This document shows positions 33,401-40,617 of a stretch of 64,000 nucleotides of DNA, one piece after another (position 1 is the stretch's first letter; each line of letters begins with the position of its first letter). Source of the DNA: Hymenobacter lapidiphilus. GTDB lineage: Bacteria > Bacteroidota > Bacteroidia > Cytophagales > Hymenobacteraceae. The stretch spans positions 124,001-188,000 of the forward strand of contig NZ_JABKAU010000001.1 of NCBI RefSeq assembly GCF_013377885.1, written 5' to 3'. The notes under the pieces are model-generated. The model did no database searches. It was given only the letters and a program-made list of their open reading frames with translations, and was not told the DNA's origin. A program made the position numbers and the translations under genes.

Positions 33401-33770
33401 AGACTACCTGAGCAAGCTGCAGGAGGAGGATAAGCGGTCGGCCGCCGAAGGGCTGAGCGAGGAGGAGCTGGAGATATTCGACCTGCTATTCGTGGGCGAG
33501 CTCAAGCAGGCCGAGAAGGACCGGGTGAAGCTGGCGGCCCAGCACCTGCTGGCCAAGCTGGAGGACAACGCCACCAAGAAGCACGTGCTCACGCCCGACT
33601 GGCACAAGAACCCGCAGCTGCAAATGAAGGTGCGGGATATGATTGGCGGGGTGCTGGATGCGGAGCTACCCGAGGAGGGCTACACGAAGCCGGTGTTTCT
33701 GGAGAAGCGGGATGCGGTGTACGAGCATCTGCTGAACCAGGCGACGCTGGGGGCGCGGTATTGGGCGTAG
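30456..33770 (+). CDS. hsdR: Type I restriction enzyme, endonuclease/translocase subunit HsdR
   Basis: A 1104-residue motor-nuclease. The N-terminal nuclease shows RRPDLLVFVNGLPLVFVELK, the PD...ExK core. The SF2 motor has Walker A in HTQGSGKSFSMAL, DEAH in LVDEAHRSQYKDL, motif III in AFTGTPLLD and motif VI in QTIARANRVAV. It cuts unmodified DNA after ATP-driven translocation and needs HsdM and HsdS. The ATG at 30456 is 18 bases behind the hsdS stop, so the three genes form one operon in the order M-S-R. All motifs are intact, so the system is probably active. Confidence 0.95.
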   Translation: MAFITEDDIERACVQVLMKELGYDEHLNLHHKTETDANKLFGRADTRGVVRLDQLAASLRKLNPHAPEAILHDALKLLTEPRPGMNRFEANRAVTQLLQKGQDLPGAKNAKGEAVLTRVRYVDFEHPANNHFAVVQQLTIRGKATRRPDLLVFVNGLPLVFVELKNAVEDTRQAYDKNLTDYRRDIGQLFDYNLVAVLSNAYVTKVGSHTADWEQFFNWEKIADENEAVVPQDETDIERVMRALFRKETLLDLLENFVLFYANRAKIVAKNHQYLGVNNAVAALAKRQELAGKLGVFWHTQGSGKSFSMALFIQKVRKRLRGGDNLKFVLVTDRDDLEDQLWKTFVRSGLLDEKQPARATSAAHLGQLVKAGAPIIFTLIQKFKNPTGKGGGLFPELTAQGEDYVILVDEAHRSQYKDLGDNMRRAFRGASYLAFTGTPLLDAVETTKEWFGGYVSQYNFQESVLDGSTVPLYYHNRVPQMQLQNDALNEEFAEIMADENLSDEQKERLTRKYANVVTVITDNDRLDTVAQDIVGHFPHRGYLGKGMVVSLDKPTAVKMYDKVVTSWKQRLKELQGQINSAAPNSPEWVALKRTQQWMKATEMAVVVSEEAEEEQKFDKLGLNIRPHRALMNKTWGDDHATIEDRFREPTSPLRLVFVCAKWLTGFDAPTVSTLYLDKPLQNHTLMQTIARANRVAVALDEAGAVATEATLMPIAKTNGLIVDYYGLMAGGRLEKALAKYAKDKNTEEGEKKDYPAEDFEALLGHLDASIGEAVKFLDKQGLSLAEVLDSKATFDKLSQLDDMADALSKTDELKKEFGVYQTAVTSFYQACKPDILTEELLKGGGPYLGRYRRTKDALEYVRRIMGRQTDDSGNFDGARAKADSLIDEAIVAQGGGKGYSINTSGQEINLSSIDLEKLQTRFQERPHKNLAITDMVAFLQDRTQQLLNRNVGRVDLAQKLHEIIQQYNTASSDVEAFFAALKDYLSKLQEEDKRSAAEGLSEEELEIFDLLFVGELKQAEKDRVKLAAQHLLAKLEDNATKKHVLTPDWHKNPQLQMKVRDMIGGVLDAELPEEGYTKPVFLEKRDAVYEHLLNQATLGARYWA

Positions 33771-33840
33771 CAAATATATATCCTACTAAACACGATTTAA
33801 ATCGCTCAAATACACTTTTCCAAAATCGATTTCAGAAACA

Positions 33841-34725
33841 ATGGCAAAGAAACCATTTACCGAATATCTAACACGTGAACTTTTTGAGCCACTCTCGCAA
33901 GGTGACGTTTTTTACTGGAAAACTACAGATACTGACCCTTGGAAACAGCTTGGGATTGTAATAACTGCTGACTGTGACCTTGCTCATGGGAAATTCGGCG
34001 GCAGTCTTTCATACTGTCCTATTCTAAAGTTCAAGGATTTTCTTCAGCTCTTTTGGCTTTCCAAAGACTTAGCCAATTTAGTCCAAAAACAAGCAGAGAA
34101 GTCTGCGCTAAGTATAACCAAGTCCAGAAGGATAAACCGTCCAGAATACACAGAACCCATACAAAATCAGAGTTTGATTAAATGGCTAGAGCGTAGGGGA
34201 ATTGAAGGAATTCTTGACGATATACAAGAACCAATTGGTAAAAGCAGAGCAATACTTCAAAACGATTTAGAACTACTTAATGAACTTATTGAGGCAACAA
34301 ATAGCCGAGATATTGTACTGCAAATCACTACGATTGCGAAAGCCAGGGCACCTAAGCCTCCAATGACGCCTGAAGAAACTAATAAGAGCATGAATGCTGC
34401 TTGGAAATTGTATCTGGGCAAGTTAAAACAATTGCCAGGTGACTTATTCTTTTTAAATGAATTGTCACCTACACATAAAGAAGGGTATATCGTCTACCTT
34501 CGCAGAATTGCTGAAATGAACCCGAATGACATTGCGACCAATGTAATTGAGCAGCGAGTCAGTAAAGCGGTGCGAGTTAGCCAGCTCAGGGGTGCATTTA
34601 AGTATAGAATCACCCAAAAGCTTGCTGCTGTATTCTCTGATATTGGGTTACCCACAGACTATGAAGAAATGTGCCTAAGCACAATGAATTCCATTGCTGC
34701 TCAATTGAATATTACCAGTAATTAA
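33841..34725 (+). CDS. Unassigned protein of the RM island, partner of the following helicase
   Basis: A 294-residue soluble protein, no signal or membrane segment. The only distinctive part is near the start: LSQGDVFYWKTT and, 20 residues on, LGIVITADCDLAHGKFGG, an arrangement of QGDxF followed by a hydrophobic strand and a CDL motif that I have seen in unannotated proteins of bacterial defence islands; this recollection cannot be checked here. The rest is mostly helical, with KARAPKPPMTPEETNKSM as a likely linker. It is much AT-richer than hsdR, 70 bases upstream, and the helicase gene follows after 7 bases, so the two form one transcription unit. Function unknown; a regulator or sensor for the helicase is a guess. 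Confidence 0.65.
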   Translation: MAKKPFTEYLTRELFEPLSQGDVFYWKTTDTDPWKQLGIVITADCDLAHGKFGGSLSYCPILKFKDFLQLFWLSKDLANLVQKQAEKSALSITKSRRINRPEYTEPIQNQSLIKWLERRGIEGILDDIQEPIGKSRAILQNDLELLNELIEATNSRDIVLQITTIAKARAPKPPMTPEETNKSMNAAWKLYLGKLKQLPGDLFFLNELSPTHKEGYIVYLRRIAEMNPNDIATNVIEQRVSKAVRVSQLRGAFKYRITQKLAAVFSDIGLPTDYEEMCLSTMNSIAAQLNITSN

Positions 34726-34732
34726 ATTCGCC

Positions 34733-36946
34733 ATGTCTCCCAAATCTCTCGTATTCTCGCTTGCTTCTTTGGATTTATGTTGCCGTCAGCCTTTGACTGA
34801 TGAATGGTTTAATGACTTTCCTGTACCAGACGACGGTTCTTGGGGAGTCCTAAAGCGCGAACTGAACGAAAATATTTACATTCTGGAACAATCCGCAATA
34901 ATGACGTCAACGAAGATTATTGTTGACTTAGAAAGTTCCGGTTTTTTTGAAAGATTGAATCCTGCTGGCAGGCTTCAGGCCTTGAGAAGAATGTATCACA
35001 TAGCTGATTCAATCAAGCACCCGAAAGCTTGGTTTCCTGAAACGTGGAGTCAATATGTCGCAACAAACCTTGTCTCCGTCTTTGCTTACCCAATGGGCAT
35101 TGGCAGAGAAAGACTAGTTGTCAACATGATGCGTGCGGAAAACAAAGTCTTTTTCTGCGAGGTGACTTCGAAGGACCATCCGATTGAGCTTGAATCTTAC
35201 GAACCTAAAATCGCGAATTACGAAACGGCAGTTGCTTCGCTAAAGCAAGCTGTTGAAGAAATATCTGCATCGCTCAAAAAGATTAATAAGCCTGTTCGGG
35301 ACGGCGTTTTTGATTTATCAGATGTTGCTTATGGAGCGGTATCTCAAGGCCTCACCTACACTCCTTGGCTTTCGCGCCTATCTGAGGAGCAAAGTAGCTT
35401 TGTTCATGCTATTCCTAATCGTTCCCAAAAGCTAAGGGGACCAGCTGGTACAGGAAAAACGCTGGCCATGACTATGAAAGCAATTCATGAGTGCTATCGG
35501 GCACAGGAATCAGAATCGGAGGCACGCATACTTTATATAACGCACAGCTGGGGTGTCGCTGACCAAGTTCAAAGCATATTTGACCAAATTGATGAGCGTG
35601 GCATCACAAGACAAATTGATGTACTTCCGTTACTCACTTTAGCTCAATTCCGGTTGGACCATAAGAATGTACGGGTGCTTGGCGATGACAGCCATGAAGG
35701 CAAAGAAGCTCAGTTAAAGGCACTGGCAAACTTATTAGAGAAAGCCCGCAAAGGTGATTGGAATGCTTATGAAGCTACTTGCTCCGAAGCATTTGCAAAC
35801 CGTGTTAGAACTGAGCCAGGTACCGTAGAAGCAAATCGACTTTTGTGGGATTTAATGCTTGAATTTGCGTGCGTGATAAGTGCAAATGGCATTCTCCCTG
35901 GCTTCAATGCGGACCAAAGGTATAAGCAAATTGAGAGGCGGCCCTGGATGATGCCTCTTGAAAATGATGCTGACAAAGATTTTGTTTTCGAGATTTACAC
36001 TTCCTTCATCAATGAGTTAATTAGTCACGAAGAAATGACTACTGACCAAGTCATCAGTGACTTTTTAAATCACCTAGCTACATTCCGCTGGTATTCAGAG
36101 CGTGTTAAAGCGGGTTACGATATAATATTTGTTGATGAATTTCATTTATTCAATGAGCAAGAGAGAATGGTTTTCCATAATCTTACGAAGAACCCCAATA
36201 AAGCCCCTGTAATCTTCATGGCGATGGACCCTCGTCAATCTCCAGCTGAAACATATGCAGAATTTGCGGCACCAGGACTTATACTGAATGGCAATGGCGA
36301 ATCGGATAAAGCATTAGGAACTGTAGACAACATTGACTTGAATGTTGTCTACAGGTATACTCCACAAATTCTAGCTTTCTTAAAGCTTCTTGACCGCTAT
36401 TTTCCAACCCTTGACTTAGGGGCAGACTGGAACATAAGCATTTCTACTGCAGTCACAGATAAAGCAGATGGCTCAAAGCCTGAAATCTCGTTTTTGCCAA
36501 GCGAAACACAAGAGATAGAAAAAGCTATTTCAGATGCAATCTCATTGGCCAGTGATGGGCGGCGCGTTGCGCTACTGTGTCTGGATTCTAGTTCCTATTC
36601 TGCTTATAAAGCTTACCTTCTCGACCAAAATATTACGAGATTTGAGAACATTGAATCACGCGATGATGTCGACCCTTTACGATATAAAAAACGTGTCATT
36701 GTATTGTCGCAACCCCATTATGTTGCTGGTCTTCAGTTTGATGCAGTAGTAATAGGCGGATTCCGCGCTAAGTTCAGGCAGTACGACGCTAACCAAGCTT
36801 ATGGATTGAGAAGGTTCCTATCCGACTTCTATTTAGGTGCAAGTCGTGCTCAAGACATTTTGCACATATTTAGCAGTGGCAACCAAGCCGATTTTCCGCA
36901 TGTTTTGCAAGCAGCAAGGGATGAGGAAATAGTTGTGGTTAAATAA
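34733..36946 (+). CDS. UvrD-like superfamily 1 helicase of the RM island
   Basis: A 737-residue predicted SF1 ATPase/helicase. Walker A is LRGPAGTGKTLAMTMKA at about residue 236, Walker B is YDIIFVDEFHLFNEQE at about 470, motif III lies in VIFMAMDPRQSP, motif IV in VVYRYTPQILAFL, and the late motifs in VIVLSQPHYVAGLQFDAVVI and LGASRAQDILHIF. The first 200 residues form an extra N-terminal domain without familiar motifs, which may confer specificity. It directly follows the 294-residue protein. Both genes are AT-rich and lie right behind an intact type I RM operon, typical of a defence-island passenger. It is not a Gabija pair, because the partner lacks an OLD ATPase. Confidence 0.8.
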   Translation: MSPKSLVFSLASLDLCCRQPLTDEWFNDFPVPDDGSWGVLKRELNENIYILEQSAIMTSTKIIVDLESSGFFERLNPAGRLQALRRMYHIADSIKHPKAWFPETWSQYVATNLVSVFAYPMGIGRERLVVNMMRAENKVFFCEVTSKDHPIELESYEPKIANYETAVASLKQAVEEISASLKKINKPVRDGVFDLSDVAYGAVSQGLTYTPWLSRLSEEQSSFVHAIPNRSQKLRGPAGTGKTLAMTMKAIHECYRAQESESEARILYITHSWGVADQVQSIFDQIDERGITRQIDVLPLLTLAQFRLDHKNVRVLGDDSHEGKEAQLKALANLLEKARKGDWNAYEATCSEAFANRVRTEPGTVEANRLLWDLMLEFACVISANGILPGFNADQRYKQIERRPWMMPLENDADKDFVFEIYTSFINELISHEEMTTDQVISDFLNHLATFRWYSERVKAGYDIIFVDEFHLFNEQERMVFHNLTKNPNKAPVIFMAMDPRQSPAETYAEFAAPGLILNGNGESDKALGTVDNIDLNVVYRYTPQILAFLKLLDRYFPTLDLGADWNISISTAVTDKADGSKPEISFLPSETQEIEKAISDAISLASDGRRVALLCLDSSSYSAYKAYLLDQNITRFENIESRDDVDPLRYKKRVIVLSQPHYVAGLQFDAVVIGGFRAKFRQYDANQAYGLRRFLSDFYLGASRAQDILHIFSSGNQADFPHVLQAARDEEIVVVK

Positions 36947-36988
36947 TGGCGCATCACTGCTGCTCAAGCTAATCCTGCGCTAATTGCT

Positions 36989-37819
36989 ATGCCAGTTGAA
37001 CGTATTCTGATTTGGGGTAAAACCTACCCGGAGTTGAGCAAAAAGTACGGAGAGGTGGTTTGCACAGCCGGGTGCAGGGAGGATGGGACACCCATCCGCC
37101 TGTACCCGGTACCGCTACGCTATCTGCCAGCATTCGGAAAATACAGCCTCTATAACTGGATAGAAGTCAATGTAGAGCGCAATACCACCGACGTACGCCC
37201 GGAAAGCTACAAAGTAGTGGGCATGCCCCGGGTGGTGGGCGAGATGGACAGCAAGCAAAACTGGGCAGCTCGCCGCGAGCTGCTGTTTAAAGACCCGACC
37301 TGGCATTACCCCTGCGCAGTTGATTTGCGGGCGGCCCAGCAGGCGGCGAAGACTTCGCTCGGGGTGATAAAGGTGGGGCGGGTAGAACGAATCTGGGTGG
37401 TAGAGCGGCCCGCTGATGAGTTGCGCAAGCATCGGGCGCTGATGCAGGCACTGAAAAGCCGGTTGAAACTATTTGACGAGCCCCAGATGCGCGATTTGGA
37501 CCCGCAGGAGTTTAAAGTACACCTCCAGTGGCGGTGCGCGCACCCCGATTGTCCAGGGGGCCACACTGCCGGCATTATGGATTGGGGGCTGGCGCAACTG
37601 GGCCGTAAAAAGGGGCGAGAGGCTGCTCTGAGTCGGATGCGTGAACTCTCTGACCTCACAAAGCATGACTTGCATTTGCTGATGGGCAACTTCGCCAAGC
37701 ACCAAGGCAACTTTGGAATAGTTGGAATGTGGTACCCTCAGACGGCGGAATACTTGGCAAGTAAAGCCTCGCCTAAGCGCAAACCAGGGCCTGCACAGCA
37801 GTTAGGTCTTGACTTGTAA
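36989..37819 (+). CDS. Unknown Cys-containing protein, convergent with a DUF488 gene
   Basis: A 276-residue soluble protein. The N terminus reads MPVERILIWGKTYPELSKKY, followed by VVCTAGCREDGTPIRLYPV. Near the middle CAHPDCPGGH may be a zinc site (C-x4-C-x3-H), and DLTKHDLHLLMGNFAKHQGNF looks like a helix-turn region. I do not know a function; similar proteins occur near DUF488 genes, as here. The last 47 bases overlap the 3' end of the DUF488 gene on the other strand, so the two mRNAs are complementary at their ends. Composition is again GC-rich, unlike the preceding helicase pair. Confidence 0.65.
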   Translation: MPVERILIWGKTYPELSKKYGEVVCTAGCREDGTPIRLYPVPLRYLPAFGKYSLYNWIEVNVERNTTDVRPESYKVVGMPRVVGEMDSKQNWAARRELLFKDPTWHYPCAVDLRAAQQAAKTSLGVIKVGRVERIWVVERPADELRKHRALMQALKSRLKLFDEPQMRDLDPQEFKVHLQWRCAHPDCPGGHTAGIMDWGLAQLGRKKGREAALSRMRELSDLTKHDLHLLMGNFAKHQGNFGIVGMWYPQTAEYLASKASPKRKPGPAQQLGLDL

Positions 37820-38297
37820 AGCGGGGTGCTCCTTCGGGGTCCAGGTGGATGATGGACACATCGTGACCGGTTATGGTTTGCCAGCGGTATAACAGATATG
37901 CCCGGTGACAGTCAGCGGGGTGGCGTTCGTAACAGAGCAGGCACACATTGGTCTGTTGAGCAAGGTGGGGCTGTATCCACTGGTCGAATTGCGTTACGAT
38001 ATCGGGGTACTGCTCTAAGTGGTCGGCGTATAATTCCAGGCAATGCTGGTGAGAATCAGCTTGTTTACGGATAGTCTTAGGGTTACCCGCGTAACGAGCA
38101 TGCTCGTAACCAATTCCCTCGGCAGCTAGTCCTTCGCGGAGTGGCTTGGCTGAAAACCCAGGCCGGTAACTCCAAGGCGTTTCACGTACATCTAACACAA
38201 CTTTTACATTGGCCTGCTTAAGATGCTCAATAAAGCTGGGTAGTGTCCGCAATTGGTAGCCACAGGAGAAAATAGAGGCTGTAGAAGCGCTTTTCAT
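37773..38297 (-). CDS. DUF488 family protein
   Basis: A 174-residue protein of the DUF488 family. Family text: SIFSCGYQLRTLPSFIEHLK at the start, VVLDVRETPWSYRPGFS with the conserved Asp-Val-Arg, and LCYERHPADCHRAYLLY with the conserved Cys-His pair near the end. The biochemical role of DUF488 is not established; members often occur in or near defence islands. The ATG at 38297 gives the normal N terminus. It overlaps the convergent gene by 47 bases. Confidence 0.88.
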   Translation of the reverse strand: MKSASTASIFSCGYQLRTLPSFIEHLKQANVKVVLDVRETPWSYRPGFSAKPLREGLAAEGIGYEHARYAGNPKTIRKQADSHQHCLELYADHLEQYPDIVTQFDQWIQPHLAQQTNVCLLCYERHPADCHRAYLLYRWQTITGHDVSIIHLDPEGAPRFTSQDLTAVQALVCA

Positions 38298-38411
38298 AAG
38301 ATGCAAAGAACGGAAGTAAAAGTGTAGGAGGCTTGGGGATACCATTACTGGCTGTGTCAGATTACAACAATGTGGCTGCGGCGATAACCGGGTAGTCCAA
38401 AGCGGGTCCAG

Positions 38412-38756
38412 TTACAAGTCGACGTGGGAGCTGTCGGAGCCCTTGATGAGGAAGGAGCAAAACAGGCCTATCACGATGCCCATTTCGGAGCAAAGCATGG
38501 CGTCGTAGGAGAAGTCACCGGCGATTAGGCCGGAAGCGAATTTGCCGTTGGTGCGGGCGTCGCGTATGCAGTTGACCAGGTACTGCAGGGCATTGTCGCG
38601 CAGCTCGCCGGCGCTGGGGGTGCGGCCGGGCGTAGCGTAGTGTTTCGAATCCAGCTCGTGCATGATGCGGGCGATGCTGGCCCACTTGGTATCGAGCATG
38701 ATGCCGGCTAGGTGGGAGTGTTCGTTAGCGGTGAGGGGTGCGGACATGGCGGGCAT
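38412..38756 (-). CDS. Small phage-type protein at the end of the early operon
   Basis: A 114-residue protein, mostly helical, with HLAGIMLDTKWASIARIMHE and MGIVIGLFCSFLIKG near the end. No known family is recognised. It starts 6 bases after the stop of the preceding gene in the leftward phage-like operon, so it is probably cotranscribed. It is the last gene of the operon before the DUF488 gene. Confidence 0.55.
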   Translation of the reverse strand: MPAMSAPLTANEHSHLAGIMLDTKWASIARIMHELDSKHYATPGRTPSAGELRDNALQYLVNCIRDARTNGKFASGLIAGDFSYDAMLCSEMGIVIGLFCSFLIKGSDSSHVDL

Positions 38757-38762
38757 GACGGG

Positions 38763-39506
38763 TCAGGCGGCGGGGTTGGGGCGGTATAGCTGGGCCAAGC
38801 GGCGGTCTTCGGCACGGTGACGGGCGTCGATGACCTTCTGGGCGGCGGGGCTAGGTTGCCAGTCGGGGCGGGTATTGCGCTGGGTGAGCAGTTGCAGCTG
38901 GTGGCGCTGCTGCTCGGCTTCAGCGGGCGGGAGCAGGCCGTGCTTTTGGCGTTGGTTAATGAGCGTGAGGCGCTGGCGCAGGTGCTCGGCGTTGGGGTGG
39001 TCGGTCGGAATGCGGCGGCCGATGGCGGCTACCAGCTGGGGGGCGGCTTGCTGGAGCTGGGTGAGGGTGGCGGTGGCCTCGCCGGCGGCCTGGGCTTTGC
39101 AGTCGAGGTGCTGGGTTTCGAGGTAGGTGGCTTTGCGCTGGAAGTAGTCGGCCAGCAGGGCGTAGATGCGCGAGACGTCGAGCGAGGTGAAGAACTTGCT
39201 GCCGCGGGTGCGGGCTTCTTTCAGGGCCAGGATGATGTCTTTGACGCTCTCGTGGGTGTAGGTGTGGGTGAGCGTGTCGGCCAGCTCCAGGATGTCGGCC
39301 GCGTCGGGCTTGTCGGGTACGCGGAGCGAGTCGAGGAAGGCGCGCAGGATGACGACCAGCAGCTTGATGAGGACCACCTCGCCGAGCTGGCGGCGCAGCT
39401 GGAACAGCTTGGGCGCGGAGGCGGCCTGGGCCATGGTCAGGCCCACGGATAGCTCGGCCAGCAGGGCGCGGGCTTCGGGATTGGGCGTGGCGGCCAGCTC
39501 ACGCAT
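38763..39506 (-). CDS. Candidate helicase loader/replication accessory protein (lambda P-like position)
   Basis: A 247-residue helical protein. The central part (about residues 45-125) reads ILELADTLTHTYTHESVKDI and ILALKEARTRGSKFFTSLDV, a pattern I associate with uncharacterised proteins next to replication genes in Bacteroidota mobile elements. The C-terminal 80 residues are rich in Gln/Arg. The ATG at 39506 overlaps the upstream gene by 8 bases, so the two are translationally coupled, exactly as expected of an initiator-loader pair such as lambda O and P. No ATPase motif is visible. The loader role is inferred from position. Confidence 0.5.
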   Translation of the reverse strand: MRELAATPNPEARALLAELSVGLTMAQAASAPKLFQLRRQLGEVVLIKLLVVILRAFLDSLRVPDKPDAADILELADTLTHTYTHESVKDIILALKEARTRGSKFFTSLDVSRIYALLADYFQRKATYLETQHLDCKAQAAGEATATLTQLQQAAPQLVAAIGRRIPTDHPNAEHLRQRLTLINQRQKHGLLPPAEAEQQRHQLQLLTQRNTRPDWQPSPAAQKVIDARHRAEDRRLAQLYRPNPAA

Positions 39507-40617
39507 CGTACTTGGAGCGGTAGCCAGTGCGAGCAAAGAGTGCTCCGGGGCTAGCGTCGTTGGCGTGAGGGCCGAGGGCGAGCTTGAGGCGGTTATCGTG
39601 CGCATCGTTGAGCATGAATTGGGTGGCGGTGGCTTTCCAGTCGCGGCGGCGGGGTGGCTCGCCGTTTTTGCGCCAGTTGGCGACCTGCGCATGGTAGAAG
39701 CGCAGGTCAGCCAGTTGGTAATCGGTGCCGGCGAAGGCGGCGGCGAAGTCCTCGTAGCGGGCCAGCGCGGACTCGGCGAACGGGACTTCGGGGAGGTGAG
39801 GCCGGCCGCGTTTGGTGGGCGGGTTAGCGTCGGCATCCTGGGCCCGGGAGGCCTCACGGATGGTAGCCCCTCCTACCCCTTTTTTCTTTGGCGCAACTTC
39901 CTTTTTTGGGGCCGGGGCCGCGCCATTTGGTGGGTTGGGCTCGTCGAGCAATTCCGCACTTGAAAGCCCTTCGCCTTCGAGCACTTCTATTTTTTTTTGG
40001 GAGCCGCTACCACCCCCGTTTACTACTACACTGTTTAAACCTTTTGTTTTACCATATAAGGTGTCTTCGGGCACAAGTGCCCCCGATGAAGCCTGCATCG
40101 AGGGCACTTGTGCCCGAAGTGCTTGAGGCAGAACTGCCCCCGATACGCCTTTTTCATGCAGGGCACTTGTGCCCCCGATAGGCGGGTTCATGGGGGGCAG
40201 TTCTGCCTCCGATGGCTGGACTGCATCGGGGGCACAAGTGCCCGTGGTGCTGGGGTTTACCGGGGCCACTTTCGGGCCTGGTACAGCGGGTTCATCGGGG
40301 GCAGTAGTGCCCCCGATGGCGGGCGGCTGGGACAGGTCGGTGAGGTAGCAGCGGCTGCGGCCGTAGCGCGACTGGCTGGGCTGGTAAGCGAGCAACTGCC
40401 AGGTATCGAGGTCGTAGAGGGCGGCGCGGTAAGTGCGCTCGTTGCCGATGCGGGCGGCGCGCATGGTGGCAGGGTGGTCAAGGTCGAGGCCGGCAGGGAA
40501 GCGGGCGGCGTTCCACTCGAAGAACAGGGCCCAATACAGGCTGACATGATGAGGCCGGGCCTGGGCCTGTTGGCTCAGGTGCTGATGGGCGGCGCGGGTG
40601 TGAGCCACATAGTTCAT
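39499..40617 (-). CDS. Phage-type replication initiator with origin inside its gene (lambda O-like)
   Basis: A 372-residue protein in three parts. Residues 1-95 (HHVSLYWALFFEWNAARFP, RIGNERTYRAALYDLDTWQL, SRYGRSRCYLTDL) look like a winged-helix DNA-binding domain. Residues 96-270 are a low-complexity Pro/Gly/Ala linker with a repeated GGTxAPD-like phrase, encoded by the iteron array. Residues 280-372 (FAAAFAGTDYQLADLRFYHA, RRRDWKATATQFMLND) resemble the C-terminal, DnaD-like end of Bacteroidota phage replisome organisers. DNA-binding head, origin in the middle and partner-binding tail is the plan of lambda O. The start ATG overlaps the upstream stop (ATGA at 40614-40617). Function is inferred from this architecture. 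Confidence 0.65.
   Translation of the reverse strand: MNYVAHTRAAHQHLSQQAQARPHHVSLYWALFFEWNAARFPAGLDLDHPATMRAARIGNERTYRAALYDLDTWQLLAYQPSQSRYGRSRCYLTDLSQPPAIGGTTAPDEPAVPGPKVAPVNPSTTGTCAPDAVQPSEAELPPMNPPIGGTSALHEKGVSGAVLPQALRAQVPSMQASSGALVPEDTLYGKTKGLNSVVVNGGGSGSQKKIEVLEGEGLSSAELLDEPNPPNGAAPAPKKEVAPKKKGVGGATIREASRAQDADANPPTKRGRPHLPEVPFAESALARYEDFAAAFAGTDYQLADLRFYHAQVANWRKNGEPPRRRDWKATATQFMLNDAHDNRLKLALGPHANDASPGALFARTGYRSKYDA
40019..40061. other. AT-rich element beside the iterons, candidate unwinding region
   Basis: About 43 bases of A/T-rich DNA (TACTACTACACTGTTTAAAC, then TTTTGTTTTACCATATAAG) within an otherwise very GC-rich gene, directly next to the iteron array. DNA-unwinding elements of lambda-type origins sit at this place. 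Inference from composition and position. Confidence 0.5.
40069..40318. other. Candidate replication origin: phased palindromic iterons in the initiator gene
   Basis: Seven clear palindromes of the form GGGCAC-nn-GTGCCC or GGCAG-nn-CTGCC lie at 40069-40082, 40102-40115, 40127-40138, 40161-40174, 40196-40207, 40230-40243, and as an 11-bp-arm version at 40293-40318. A degenerate one lies near 40263-40278. Centres are mostly 33-35 bases apart, near three turns of DNA; one gap is 24. Most are followed by CCGAT. The array lies in the linker-coding part of the initiator gene, and an AT-rich stretch (40019-40061) adjoins it on the 3' side of the gene. Confidence 0.65.

Noticed and set aside
33841..36946. 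The helicase pair as a Gabija system
   Set aside because: Gabija needs an OLD-family ATPase/nuclease (GajA) as partner; the 294-residue protein has neither ATPase nor Toprim motifs.
39507..39857. Upstream extension of the helicase-loader-like gene
   Set aside because: These codons overlap the initiator gene in another frame and read as Pro/Ser/Thr-rich noise; the ATG at 39506 is coupled to the initiator stop.
40069..40318. Iteron array as a CRISPR array
   Set aside because: Spacing near 34 bases looks similar, but the repeated unit is only a 12-16 base palindrome inside a coding sequence, the stretches between have no spacer-like diversity, and no cas gene is in the window.
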